Shown here: piece after piece, positions 34,683 through 43,812 of the stretch | Layout: every line of letters starts with the position of its first letter | Numbering within the stretch: position 1 is the stretch's first letter | Assembly (NCBI GenBank): GCA_963767245.1 | Contig: CAVYDG010000017.1 | Span: forward strand, 62,001 to 126,000 | Reading direction: 5' to 3' | DNA length: 64,000 bases | DNA from: Roseiarcus sp963767245 | GTDB taxonomy: Bacteria > Pseudomonadota > Alphaproteobacteria > Rhizobiales > Beijerinckiaceae | The notes under the pieces: generated by a model | The model's database searches: none | What the model was told of the DNA's origin: nothing | Seen by the model: only the letters and a program-made list of their open reading frames with translations | Position numbers and translations under genes: made by a program

Positions 34683-36497
34683 CTATCGACCGATCGCGTA
34701 CGCTTCCATATGCCGCGGGGTCGCTGCGGCCTTGACAAGGCCATCTGCAGCGGAAGCAGCACAAAGCCGACCAAGCGACCAACCGTCGGCGATGCTCAGC
34801 CGGTGGCCGCGCCGTGTCAGTTCGTCCAGCGTGTCGGCTCCGAAACGATCTTCGATGGCGAGCGCTCCGGGCTTGAAAAGCCGTGGGGTAAAGGAAGCGG
34901 GGAAATGCAAGTGGTTGAACATCGGCGCGTCAATCGCTTCCTGGAGGTTCAAGCGATCGTGGAAGTGACGCAGCAGCAACAGCAGCGTCCACTGGTCCTG
35001 CTGGTCGCCGCCGGGCGAGCCGCAGACGAGGTAGGGTGCGCCGTCGCGTTCCACTAGGGTCGGTGACAGCGTCGTGCGGGGCCGGGCGCCGGGCATTAGA
35101 CTTGAAGGCAAACCCTCAGCAAGCCAAAACATCTGGGCCCTGGTTCCGAGCGGAAAACCGAGCGCGGGTATGATCGGCGAGCTTTGGAACCAGCCGCCGC
35201 TGGGTGTCGCCGCAATCATGTTGCCCCAATGGTCGATAACGTCGAGATGGACTGTATCGCCACGATATTCGGGCAGCGGCGCGAATGTAGGCTCGCCACC
35301 CCCAGGTCCGACCGGAATCACCGATCCGGAGAGCGCCAGCATCGTTTGCAGGCGCGGCCCTGACACCTCTGGCAATCCGGGCCGCAATTCGAGCGAAGCA
35401 TCCTTGCTGATCATTGCGCGGCGCTCATCGTTGTAGCTGACGCTCAACAGCGTCTGAAGCGGCGTCGCGGCGAAGGCCGGATCACCATAAAATGCCTCAC
35501 GGTCGGCGAAAGCGAGTTTCGAGCATTCGGTGACCACATGGACGAACTCGGCGCCGTTCAGATCAAGAGCGGCGAGATCGAAGCCCTTAAGGAGCGCTAA
35601 TTGCTGCAAGAGCACCGGTCCCTGGCCCCACGGCCCGGTCTTATGGATGCGGTAGCGCCCATAGTCGTAGCTCGCGCTCTCTTCCCAGACCGCGCGCCAG
35701 CCCGCCATGTCGTCGGCGGTCAATAGGCTCGCATGACGTCGCCCGCTCCCGTCCATATGGGGTTTACGGGTTGCAAATCGGTCGATCTCTTCGGCGACGA
35801 ACCCGCGATAAAACGCTTCGCGCGCCGCCTCGATCTGGCGCTCCCGCACGCCGCCGGCTGCTTTCGCCTCGGCGAGAATACGCCGGTAGACTGCGGCGAC
35901 CCCGGGCGTTCGGTGCAGCGTCTCCGGTTTCGGCGGCTGACCGCCGGGCAACCACACTTGGGCCGAACTCGGCCACTCCGCTTTGAAGAACTCTAACATT
36001 GGCAGAAGCGCCATGGTCACGCGCGGAAGCACCGGAAAACCGTTCTCCGCATAAGCGATGGCAGGAGCCAGCACTTGATCGATCGCCATCGTGCCGTAGT
36101 CGCGCAATAGCAGCATCCATCCGTCGAACGCGCCCGGAACCGCCGCCGCAAGGAATCCCGTTCCGGGGATCATGGTGAGCCCAAGCTCGTGGAACCTGGC
36201 GATGGTCGCCGCTTTCGGCGCGACGCCCTGCGCACACAAAACGCGAACCGCGCGGTCGCGCGCGCTGTAGAGAATCGCCGGCATGTCGCCGGCCGGGCCG
36301 GACAGATGAGGCTCGACGATCTGCAAGGCGAACCCCGTCGCCACCGCTGCGTCAAAAGCGTTGCCGCCGCGTTCGAGAATCGACATGCCCACAGCAGAGG
36401 CCAGCCAATGCGTCGAGCTCACGGCGCCGAAGGTTCCAATGATCTCGGGGCGGGTGGTGAATTTCGGGACCGCCGGGGCGCGGGTGGGAAAGGTCAA
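34683..36497 (-). CDS. Gamma-glutamyltransferase-family amidohydrolase (oxamate amidohydrolase-like)
   Basis: 604 residues. The Ntn-hydrolase GGT fold is shown by GAVSSTHWLASAVGMSILER, GGNAFDAAVATGFALQIVEP, LSGPAGDMPAILY and GLTMIPGTGFLAAAVPGAFD. The self-processing site is EYRGDTVHLDVIDHWGNMIA (Thr nucleophile), and TTLSPTLVERDGAPYLVCGS-PGG closes the small subunit. There is no signal peptide, unlike secreted GGT, which fits the cytoplasmic HpxW-like branch. The start overlaps the cysteine hydrolase stop by 4 bp, so they form one operon. With PuuE-like and ABC genes upstream, a role in amide or ureide catabolism is likely; the exact substrate is not. Confidence 0.85.
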   Translation of the reverse strand: MTFPTRAPAVPKFTTRPEIIGTFGAVSSTHWLASAVGMSILERGGNAFDAAVATGFALQIVEPHLSGPAGDMPAILYSARDRAVRVLCAQGVAPKAATIARFHELGLTMIPGTGFLAAAVPGAFDGWMLLLRDYGTMAIDQVLAPAIAYAENGFPVLPRVTMALLPMLEFFKAEWPSSAQVWLPGGQPPKPETLHRTPGVAAVYRRILAEAKAAGGVRERQIEAAREAFYRGFVAEEIDRFATRKPHMDGSGRRHASLLTADDMAGWRAVWEESASYDYGRYRIHKTGPWGQGPVLLQQLALLKGFDLAALDLNGAEFVHVVTECSKLAFADREAFYGDPAFAATPLQTLLSVSYNDERRAMISKDASLELRPGLPEVSGPRLQTMLALSGSVIPVGPGGGEPTFAPLPEYRGDTVHLDVIDHWGNMIAATPSGGWFQSSPIIPALGFPLGTRAQMFWLAEGLPSSLMPGARPRTTLSPTLVERDGAPYLVCGSPGGDQQDQWTLLLLLRHFHDRLNLQEAIDAPMFNHLHFPASFTPRLFKPGALAIEDRFGADTLDELTRRGHRLSIADGWSLGRLCAASAADGLVKAAATPRHMEAYAIGR

Positions 36498-37246
36498 GAT
36501 CCGCTTCCCTCTTCGATCATCGAAATCGCATCGTGCGTCGAAACCACACCTCCGAAGGCCTGAAGGAAGATGGAGAGCGTCGCGTTATGCTCCATATCGT
36601 TGCGCGAGGCGTTGGCGTCCGAAATCATGATCGTCTTGAAGTTGCGCATCGCCGCGTCGCGCGCGGTGCATTCGCAGCAAACGTTGGTTACGGTGCCGAC
36701 GATCAGCGTCATATCGATGCCGCGGGAGCGCAGCATCGTCTCGAGTTGGCGCGAAGGATCGGCGAACGGCGTGAGACGGTTCTTGGAGACGACCGGATCG
36801 TCAGAATGGCGTTCGAGCTCACGCCAGAGCCCGTGTTCGGGCCTGCCTTTCTGGAAGGCGAGGCGGAAGCTGTCCGCCGTTTCGCCGGTCATGATGAAAT
36901 TGAAAAACGTTGTCCAATCGCGTTCCGCGCCCGGGCCATAGGTCGAGACGATCCAAACTATCAATCCCCCGGCGCGGCGGAGGGCGCCCGCCAGGCGGTT
37001 GATGTTGGGAACGATTTCACGGGCCGCGGCAATCTCGGCGACCGCGCCGGGCTCCAGAAAGCCAGTTTGCATGTCGACCACCAGGAGCGCGGTCTTTCGG
37101 TGCCGATTCCGACGAAGCCGCCCGGGTGTAACGGGATAATGCCGCCCGGGATTCCTGAATGATGCCGCCCACCGTAACGGAATGATGCCGCCCGGGTCGC
37201 GCGCCTCGCTGGCCGATGGATTGTTGTCACCGGCTATGGTGTTGGG

Positions 37247-37991
37247 TCAAGCCTTCCTCGATTGCTTTGCTTGGGTCCGACGCAGGCTTTCGCCGGCGAG
37301 CTCGATGCGATGAGCGTTGTGGACGAGACGGTCCAGAATGGCGTCGGCGTAGGTTGGATCGCCGATGATTTCGTGCCAACGGTCGATCGGAAGCTGGGAG
37401 GTGATCACCGTGGAGCGGCGTCCGTAGCGCTCTTCGAAGATTTCCAGCAGATCATGGCGCGCGGCTGCGTCGAGCGGCTCAAGCCCCCAGTCATCGAGGA
37501 TCAAAAGGTCGGCTCGGCCGAGGTTGCGTAAGATGCGGGGATGACGCCCGTCGCCGCGGGCCAGCGCGAGGTCCTCAAACAGACGGGCGCCCGCTGGTAG
37601 AGGACCGACCGATTGTCGCGACAGGCTTTGTGGCCAAGCGCTGAGGCCAGCCAACTTTTGCCGACGCCTGTCGGCCCGACGAGAACCAAATTGTCATGGG
37701 CGTTGATCCACTCGCCCTCGACCAGTTTTGGAACCGCGCGCGGTCAAGGCCGCGGGGACTTCGATAATCGATATCTTCGACGCTGGCCTGTTGGCGCAGT
37801 TTGGCGACGCGCAGCCGCGCCGCGAAGCGCTTGTCCTGTCGCCAGGACGCCTCGCGATCGAGCAGAAGCCCGAGCCATTCGTGATGGCCGAGGCCTCCGG
37901 CTTCCCCGTTGGCGACGAGTTCGGCGAAGGCCTTGGCCATGCCATGCAGGCCAAGAGCGCTGAGTTGATCGAGGGTGGGATGCTTGAGCAA
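37247..37991 (-). pseudogene. istB: IstB ATPase of IS21, two frameshifts
   Basis: The start TTG 37991 (LLKHPTLDQLSALGLHGMAK) has an AGGAGA ribosome binding site. The first frame runs to about 37730, the second carries the Walker A NLVLVGPTGVGKSWLASALG and ends near 37595, and the third has LFEDLALARGDGRHPR, Walker B ADLLILDDWGLEPLD, and RRSTVITSQLPIDRWHEIIG to the stop. Each shift is consistent with a single-base change. All IstB motifs are present but not in one frame, so the target-selection ATPase is probably lost. Confidence 0.85.
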
Positions 37992-38001
37992 GTCGTTTCT
38001 C

Positions 38002-39552
38002 CTAATTGTAGTAGCGCGGCCCACGGATGTTGGCGTGCAGGATCGGCGTTCCGTCCGTGGAGCGCTGGCGCGCGGGACGCCGGTCGAGGTTGTTGTCGAG
38101 GATGGATTTGACCGAGCCGTAGGTCCGCGCGCCGATGTTGATGGCGCGTTCGGCGGCGGCTTCTAGGCGCTCGGCGCCATGGGGACCCGCGAGCCGGACG
38201 ATGCCTAGGCAGGCGCGAAAGCCCTGCTCGGGATGCGGTCGCGCCTCAAGGATCAGTTCGCACAGGGCCGCCGTCGCCGCCCCGATCAGGCGCGCATCGG
38301 CGCGGATACGCTCGATCGTCCAGCCGGCGTAGCGCCGATGGCTGGACGGCATGTGCTCGGAGACGGTGGTGTGCTTATGGTTGCCGCTGGCGCGCACATG
38401 CGCGGCGATCCGCTCGCCCTTGAGGAAAATCTCGACGGTCCGCACCGTCAGCCGCGCGTCGACCTCGGCGCGGGCGAAGCGATGGGGCACACTGTAATAA
38501 TGGGCGGCGACCTCGACGTGATAGTCGATGCCGACGCGGCATGTCCGCCATTCGGAGAACTCGTACGGCTCAGCTGGCAGCGACGTCAGCGCCGGGCGAT
38601 CGACCTCCTCCAGCAATTGCCGGCGCGTTGCGCCGAGCCGGCGGATCGGGTGGTGTTCATTGAGGTGCGTCATGAGATCGGCGATCGCCGCGTTGACGTC
38701 CAGCAGGCTGTAAAAGGTTCGGTGACGCAGCCGCCCGAGCAGCCATCGCTCGACGATGAGCACGGCCTGCTCAACCTTGGCTTTGTCCCGGGGCCGCCGG
38801 GGCCGCGCCGGCAAAATGGCGGCTCCGTAATGCGCCGCCATTTCGGCATAGGTCCGATTGACCTGAGGATCGTAAAGGCAGGCCTTGATGACGGCGGTCT
38901 TCGTATTGTCCGGCACGAGCAATTGCGGGACGCCGCCGATCGCCTCGAGCGCGCGCACATGGGCGTCGATCCAGTCGGGGAGCGCCTGCGTCCAACTCGC
39001 GTGCGCGAAGGTGAAGCTCGAGGCGCCGAGCACGGCGACGAAGATCTGCGCCATGCGGATTTCCCCGGTGAGCCGGTCAACGACAACCGGGACCCCGTCG
39101 CCCGCGTAATCGACGAACAATCGTTCGCCCGCCGCGTGCGTCTGCCGCATCGTCGGCGACAGCTTCGCTTCAAAGCCGCGATAGAGTTCGCAAAACCGCG
39201 AATAGCTGTAGCCGCCGGGGTTGGCCGCGACATATTCGTCCCAGACGATCAGCAGAGTGACGTGCTTGCGCTTCAACTCTCGATGGACCGCGGGCCAATC
39301 CGGCTCGGCATGGCGGCGGTGTCCCCGTTTGCTTTTACGATTGGCGTAAAGCGCCGCCTCCAGTTCGGCGTCGCCGATCCCCTCCGGCAACGGCCAAGAA
39401 AGCCCAGCGCTCTCCAAACGGACCAACGTCTCTCGAACCGTCGAAGGCGCGAGGCCGAGACGCCGCGCGATCTCGCGCGTCGGCAGGCTGACTGAAAACT
39501 TCAGACGAATGATCTCGCGCGCCTGGCGCATCGAAACTCTTTCCGCTGGCAT
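38002..39552 (-). CDS. istA: IS21-family transposase IstA
   Basis: 516 residues (MPAERVSMRQAREIIRLKFS). N-terminal HTH (REIARRLGLAPSTVRETLVR), then the rve core: GERLFVDYAGDGVPVV (Asp), QLLVPDNTKTAVIKACLYDP (Asp) and the Glu-containing PRDKAKVEQAVLIVERWLL. The C-terminal Mu-type beta-barrel has YHVEVAAHYYSVPHRFA. Complete, ending 11 bp before istB. Catalyses strand transfer of IS21 with IstB. Confidence 0.92.
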   Translation of the reverse strand: MPAERVSMRQAREIIRLKFSVSLPTREIARRLGLAPSTVRETLVRLESAGLSWPLPEGIGDAELEAALYANRKSKRGHRRHAEPDWPAVHRELKRKHVTLLIVWDEYVAANPGGYSYSRFCELYRGFEAKLSPTMRQTHAAGERLFVDYAGDGVPVVVDRLTGEIRMAQIFVAVLGASSFTFAHASWTQALPDWIDAHVRALEAIGGVPQLLVPDNTKTAVIKACLYDPQVNRTYAEMAAHYGAAILPARPRRPRDKAKVEQAVLIVERWLLGRLRHRTFYSLLDVNAAIADLMTHLNEHHPIRRLGATRRQLLEEVDRPALTSLPAEPYEFSEWRTCRVGIDYHVEVAAHYYSVPHRFARAEVDARLTVRTVEIFLKGERIAAHVRASGNHKHTTVSEHMPSSHRRYAGWTIERIRADARLIGAATAALCELILEARPHPEQGFRACLGIVRLAGPHGAERLEAAAERAINIGARTYGSVKSILDNNLDRRPARQRSTDGTPILHANIRGPRYYN

Positions 39553-39973
39553 CGATCGCTCCCTTGGATTGCCAAAGGAGCGACCCTAAACAGGCCAGCG
39601 GAGGCGCTCGTCGCCGTCAAAAAACCCCGGGCGGCATTATTCCGTTCCGGTGGGCGGCATCATCTCGTTTTGGTGGGCGGCTTCGCCAGGAATTAGCAGT
39701 CTTTCGGGGCTCGAGGGCGACAAAGGGTTGCACGCGCCCGCGTCGGCGCATCGAGATATCGATGGCTTGCTGGGTAATCTCGATCTTGTGCATCAGGCCC
39801 AAACTCCTCGTTCAAAAGGCGTGTTTGTCGCGAGATTCGATCGCCGGAGGCCCCCTCACTGCCAATGACCGATCTAACCCCCGCGCAAAGGCCGGAGACA
39901 GGACCGCGCCAACGACCAGTGCAACAAATCAAAGAGTCCTTGACTTCGGCCGTATCCACATAACTGACTCGTG

Positions 39974-41620
39974 TCAGGTCGAGGAGCCGACGTTTGCCTC
40001 GCCATCTATTTCTTCCGCCTGCCGCTCCACCATCCGGAGGAAACGCTTCGTGCGCTCGTGCTTCGGACGGTCGATTACCTCTTCGGGAGTGCCTTCCTCA
40101 ACTGTCAGGCCGGCGTCCATGAACACTACGCGGTCGGCAACCTCTCGAGCGAAGCGAACCTCATGGGTCACGACAATCATCGTCATTCCCGCCTCAGCGA
40201 GCTTTCGGATTACCGCCAGCACTTCACCGACCAGCTCTGGATCTAGAGCCGACGTGGGTTCGTCGAAAAGCATCAGTCGCGGAGAAATGGCCAGAGCGCG
40301 TGCGATCGCGACGCGTTGCTGCTGACCCCCTGACAGCCGATGCGGCAAGTGATGGGCGTGGTGAGCGAGGCCAACCATCGTCAAAAGGCCCATGCCTTTC
40401 TGACGAGCGCTCTCAGCGCCCTCCCCGTGCACCCGAATCGGCGCCTCGATAACATTCTCCAAGGCTGTTAGGTGGTCGAACAGATTGAAGTTCTGGAACA
40501 CCATACCGATGCGCGCCTCGGCCCGGGCTCTGGCCAAGTCACGGATCGGCCGCAAGACCCCGTGGACCGTCCGGTAGCCGACGTGCTTGCCGTCGACTAG
40601 TACTTCCCCTTTGTCGAGCCTTTCGAGATGGTTGATCATCCGTAGCAAGGTGCTCTTACCGCTGCCACTCGGCCCCATGATCGCAACTACATCGCCCCGA
40701 CTGACAGACAGATTGATCCCGCGCAGGACCTCGCGGGCGCCGTACGATTTCCAGATGTCGGTGCAAGCGACGAACACGCGGCGATCAGCGCCGTTCTCGC
40801 CGCTGTCAGAGATGGCGTCGAGCCATGGCTGCCGGCCTGCACTCGTCATCGCCGCCGGCGCGGGCGCTACACGTCGTCGGGTGGCCGCGGAACCGGCTGG
40901 AGAAGGCAACTTTCCGCGGCCAAACATGCGATCTAATGCGGTCGTACCTGGCGTAGGCCGTTCCAGCTCAATATTGAATCGTCGCTCCAGGAGCCATTGA
41001 ATGCCGGCAATCGCGCTGGTCATCATCAGGTAGATGACGCCTGTCGCCGCGAACACTGTGAAAAACTTGAAGTTCTGGCCGACAACCTGCTGGCTCCTGA
41101 ATGTGAGCTCATTGACGAATATCACGGAGGCAACCGAGGTTCCCTTGAGTACCGCGATCGTGTCGTTGCCCATTGCCGGCAGGATCGCTCGCATGGCCTG
41201 CGGCAGAATGATTCTACGTAAGGTGAGGAACGGCCTCATACCGAACGCAGCTGCAGCGATGCTTTGGTTGCGGTTCACCGACAGGATTTCGCCGCGAATG
41301 ATCTCGGCGCTAAATGCCGCCTCGTTCAGGGCGAAGCCGATCACGGCAGTAGTGAAACTGTCGAGCTTGATGCCGACTGACGGAAGGGCGTCGTACAGAA
41401 ACACTAATTGCAAGAGCTGCGGCGTGCCGCGAACGAACCAGATATAAGCCCAAGCGGTGCCGCGAACCATACCAACAGGGGACAGGCGCATTAGCGCCAG
41501 CCCCAGCCCGAGGACCACTCCACCCGCCATCGCTAGCGCTGAGATTTCCACCGCGGTGAGAGCCCCTTGCCAGAGAAAGGGCTCGATGACGTAGCTGAAG
41601 AATTCTCGGAACCAATTCAC
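39974..41620 (-). CDS. Polar amino acid ABC importer: permease fused to ATPase
   Basis: 548 residues from GTG 41620, preceded by GCGAGG. Residues 1 to about 215 are a HisM/GlnP-type permease (GALTAVEISALAMAGGVVLG, WFVRGTPQLLQLVFLY, GFALNEAAFSAEIIRGEI with the EAA loop). A linker rich in Pro/Ala follows, then from about residue 285 an ABC domain with GPSGSGKST, LSGGQQQR and LMLFDEPTSALDP. Such fusions exist but most systems keep the two apart. No second permease gene is found, so it would act as a homodimer. Works with the binding protein at 41711. Confidence 0.92.
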   Translation of the reverse strand: MNWFREFFSYVIEPFLWQGALTAVEISALAMAGGVVLGLGLALMRLSPVGMVRGTAWAYIWFVRGTPQLLQLVFLYDALPSVGIKLDSFTTAVIGFALNEAAFSAEIIRGEILSVNRNQSIAAAAFGMRPFLTLRRIILPQAMRAILPAMGNDTIAVLKGTSVASVIFVNELTFRSQQVVGQNFKFFTVFAATGVIYLMMTSAIAGIQWLLERRFNIELERPTPGTTALDRMFGRGKLPSPAGSAATRRRVAPAPAAMTSAGRQPWLDAISDSGENGADRRVFVACTDIWKSYGAREVLRGINLSVSRGDVVAIMGPSGSGKSTLLRMINHLERLDKGEVLVDGKHVGYRTVHGVLRPIRDLARARAEARIGMVFQNFNLFDHLTALENVIEAPIRVHGEGAESARQKGMGLLTMVGLAHHAHHLPHRLSGGQQQRVAIARALAISPRLMLFDEPTSALDPELVGEVLAVIRKLAEAGMTMIVVTHEVRFAREVADRVVFMDAGLTVEEGTPEEVIDRPKHERTKRFLRMVERQAEEIDGEANVGSST

Positions 41621-41710
41621 GCATTACCTCGCGAAAGGTGGCCGGGAGAGCAGGCCCCTGAACCGCCCGTGCAGCTTCGGGCTGCGCCTCCCGGCCACGT
41701 TCGACGAAGC

Positions 41711-42586
41711 CTACTTCGTCAAGATTTCGAACGGCATAGCGACCGAATAGTCGAAATGATACTTGTCGTAGATCGCCTTCTCGGAGCCATCGGCCCTCAT
41801 TACGGTCAACGCATCAAAGATTGCCCGCGCCAGTTCGGCGTTGTCCTTACGCACGCCGACGCCGACTTTCCAGTCGGTAAGGATCATGAAGCCGCGCTCG
41901 AGCTTGTCGGGATTGTCGACCACCATTTGGTCGACCGCCCCAAGATTGACGAGGAACAAGTCGGAACGGTCGTTCATCACTTGCCGACCGCCGGCGGGAA
42001 TGTCGGGGGATACAACAATCTCAATCGCACCCTTCCCGTCGGCGACACACTTGTCACTGATCTTGTGGAACTGTGCTTCTTCGACCGATCCGAGAGCAGC
42101 TGATGCGCGTGTTCCACAGAGATGGTCGAGGTCAACGATGTGCTTGGGATTGCCCTTGGCCACCAGTCCGCCGGTCGCTGCCCGGAGATAGATCACAAAA
42201 TCCATCTGCTGGGCGCGTTCAGGCGTGTAGTACAGCGAGTCCCACATAACGTCGGTTTGACCGTTGGCGAGTGCCGGCAACTGGCCGGACCATGCACCGA
42301 CCGAGAACTCGATCGGCACGCCGATGCACTTGAACGCCGCCTGGGCCAACTCAGTGTCGAGGCCGATGAGGTGATTGAAGTTCTTGGGGTCGCGCATAGC
42401 GTAAGGTCCGGTCTCCGCGTCTGTGCCGACCTTGAGCGTCTTGCCGACGAGGCCCGGATATTTGGTCGCCAGCTTGTCCGGCTCGCACTTGGCGTCCGCT
42501 GCGGTTGCGATGCGCGGAGCGAAAATGACCGCAGCGAATAACGCTGCGACGACGAACGAACCCCGCAACATACGAAACATTCCCAT
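41711..42586 (-). CDS. Polar amino acid-type ABC binding protein
   Basis: 291 residues from ATG 42586 (MGMFRMLRGSFVVAALFAAV), ribosome binding site AAGGGAG, with a signal peptide to about ATAADA. SBP_bac_3 features are KTLKVGTDAETGPYAMRDPK, LIGLDTELAQAAFKCIGVPI, YYTPERAQQMDFVIYLRAAT and CGTRASAALGSVEEAQFHKI. The Cys pair may form a disulfide. It lies 90 bp upstream of the fused permease-ATPase and downstream of the PuuE-like gene. Given the operon, the ligand may be a ureide, amide or amino acid. Confidence 0.92.
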   Translation of the reverse strand: MGMFRMLRGSFVVAALFAAVIFAPRIATAADAKCEPDKLATKYPGLVGKTLKVGTDAETGPYAMRDPKNFNHLIGLDTELAQAAFKCIGVPIEFSVGAWSGQLPALANGQTDVMWDSLYYTPERAQQMDFVIYLRAATGGLVAKGNPKHIVDLDHLCGTRASAALGSVEEAQFHKISDKCVADGKGAIEIVVSPDIPAGGRQVMNDRSDLFLVNLGAVDQMVVDNPDKLERGFMILTDWKVGVGVRKDNAELARAIFDALTVMRADGSEKAIYDKYHFDYSVAMPFEILTK

Positions 42587-42674
42587 GTGGTTCTCCCTTT
42601 GTTGACTTGCAATAGGAATTGCACTCTCAGGCGTGCACCGCAAAATCTCTCAAGCCCGATATATATTGCGCCGC

Positions 42675-43634
42675 TCAGTCCTGTGACGGATGTAAGCGAT
42701 ACCAGTGCTCAGCCACGTCGCGGCCGGTGCAGAACCAGACGCGGTCGTGCTTGCGGGCGTGCTCGAGGAACCGGATCAGGCCGACGGCCTTGCCAGGGCG
42801 CCCGATCAGACGATCATGAAGGCCAATGCTCATGAGCTTCGGTGCCGCGGCGCCCTCCTCGTACATCAGATCGAAGGTGTCGATCATGTAACGGGCGAAA
42901 TCGTCGGCGCTGCCGAAGCCTGTGTTGCGATCGAAACGATTATCGTTCGTCTCCAGCGAATAGGGGACGACGAGGTGCCTCTTTCCGGCGACGGTGACCC
43001 AGTAGGGCAGCTCGTCGTTGAGCGCGTCACGATCGTAAAGGAAGCCGCCCGCCTCGACGAGAAGGCGGCGCGTGTTGGCGCTGGGGCGCCCGTTGAACCA
43101 GCCGACCGGCGGCCTGCCGGTTAGCTTGCGAATGCCTTCGATCGCGAGCCTGACATGCTCGCGCTCATCCGCCTCATCCATGTTGTGGTAGTCGATCCAG
43201 CGCCATCCATGGCTGACGATCTCGTGGCCATCCTCGAGGAACGCCTTCACCGCCGCGGGGCATTGTTGCATCGCGCGGACTACACCGAGGATGCTGATTT
43301 TGACGTCGAATTTCTTGAATATGCGAAGGAGACGCCACACGCCGACCCGCGGGCCATATTCGAATACCGTCTCGACGATCGGGCTGCGTACGCCGAAATA
43401 AGCGGGGAAACCGATGTCGGTCAATAAGTCTTCGCTCTGATCGTCGCCTTCCGGTAGCGATCGCTCTCCGCCGGCCTCGAAGTTCAGATTGAAGTTGATG
43501 GCGATGCGCGCATCGCCAGGCCAGCGCGGATGTGGTGGATGCGGACCATAGCCGAAAAAATCCCGCGGTGGCCCGAGTTCTGTTTTCGCCCCCCCACTCT
43601 TTGCCGGAGAATTCATCCTGTGCCTCTCGATCAA
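42675..43634 (-). CDS. Polysaccharide-deacetylase-fold amidohydrolase, PuuE (allantoinase)-like
   Basis: 319 residues (or 313 from Met 43616). The N-terminus GPPRDFFGYGPHPPHPRWPG and ARIAINFNLNFEAGGERSLP is characteristic of the PuuE branch rather than of chitin deacetylases. NodB motifs are altered as in that branch (HEIVSHGWRWIDYHNMDEAD, WFNGRPSANTRRLLVEAGGF, MSIGLHDRLIGRPGKAVGLI). PuuE proteins open the allantoin ring without metal. It is the first gene of the minus-strand operon running to 34683. The ligand could also be another cyclic ureide. Confidence 0.85.
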   Translation of the reverse strand: MIERHRMNSPAKSGGAKTELGPPRDFFGYGPHPPHPRWPGDARIAINFNLNFEAGGERSLPEGDDQSEDLLTDIGFPAYFGVRSPIVETVFEYGPRVGVWRLLRIFKKFDVKISILGVVRAMQQCPAAVKAFLEDGHEIVSHGWRWIDYHNMDEADEREHVRLAIEGIRKLTGRPPVGWFNGRPSANTRRLLVEAGGFLYDRDALNDELPYWVTVAGKRHLVVPYSLETNDNRFDRNTGFGSADDFARYMIDTFDLMYEEGAAAPKLMSIGLHDRLIGRPGKAVGLIRFLEHARKHDRVWFCTGRDVAEHWYRLHPSQD

Positions 43635-43812
43635 GCATACGTTGCGATGAGCAGTCTGAGCACCCGGCTCGCGTCTCCAACTCTTTCCGGAAGAAAATCG
43701 GTAACGGCATCCGCCAGGGCGTCTAGATAGCGATTGCTATGCGCTTCAGCGGCCGGAAGTGGTCGCCGAGGACACCAGTGGATGGTTATCGCTAGCGCAA
43801 GAGACGTTCAAG

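Larger units (their letters stand above)
37101..39698 (-). mobile_element. IS21-family element (2598 bp) with 9-bp target duplication
   Basis: Flanked by GTCTTTCGG at 37092-37100 and 39699-39707. The ends TGCCGATTCC-GACGAAGCC and (complement) TGCTAATTCCTGGCGAAGCC match. Several GCCGCCC(G/A)-centred sub-repeats follow at each end (37111-37200 and 39620-39690), as in the multiple terminal repeats of IS21. Contains istA and istB. Confidence 0.92.
36494..39802 (-). pseudogene. Isochorismatase-like cysteine hydrolase, split by IS21
   Basis: Downstream part 36494-37100: VVDMQTGFLEPGAVAEIAA (Asp), DDPVVSKNRLTPF (Lys), GTVTNVCCECTARDAAMRN (nucleophile Cys), the complete catalytic triad. Upstream part 39708-39802: ATG 39802, MGLMHKIEITQQAIDISMRR, GRVQPFVALEPRKTA. 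Joining them, with one copy of the 9-bp repeat, gives 702 nt, 233 codons plus stop, reading ALEPRKTALLVVDMQTG across the junction. The downstream part alone still has an ATG at 37081 (195 residues), but lacks the first strand. The family hydrolyses ureido or amide compounds. Operon with the GGT-like gene. Confidence 0.9.

Noticed and set aside
38233..39495. 420-codon plus ORF antisense to istA
   Set aside because: No motif, and istA on the other strand is complete with DDE residues and HTH.
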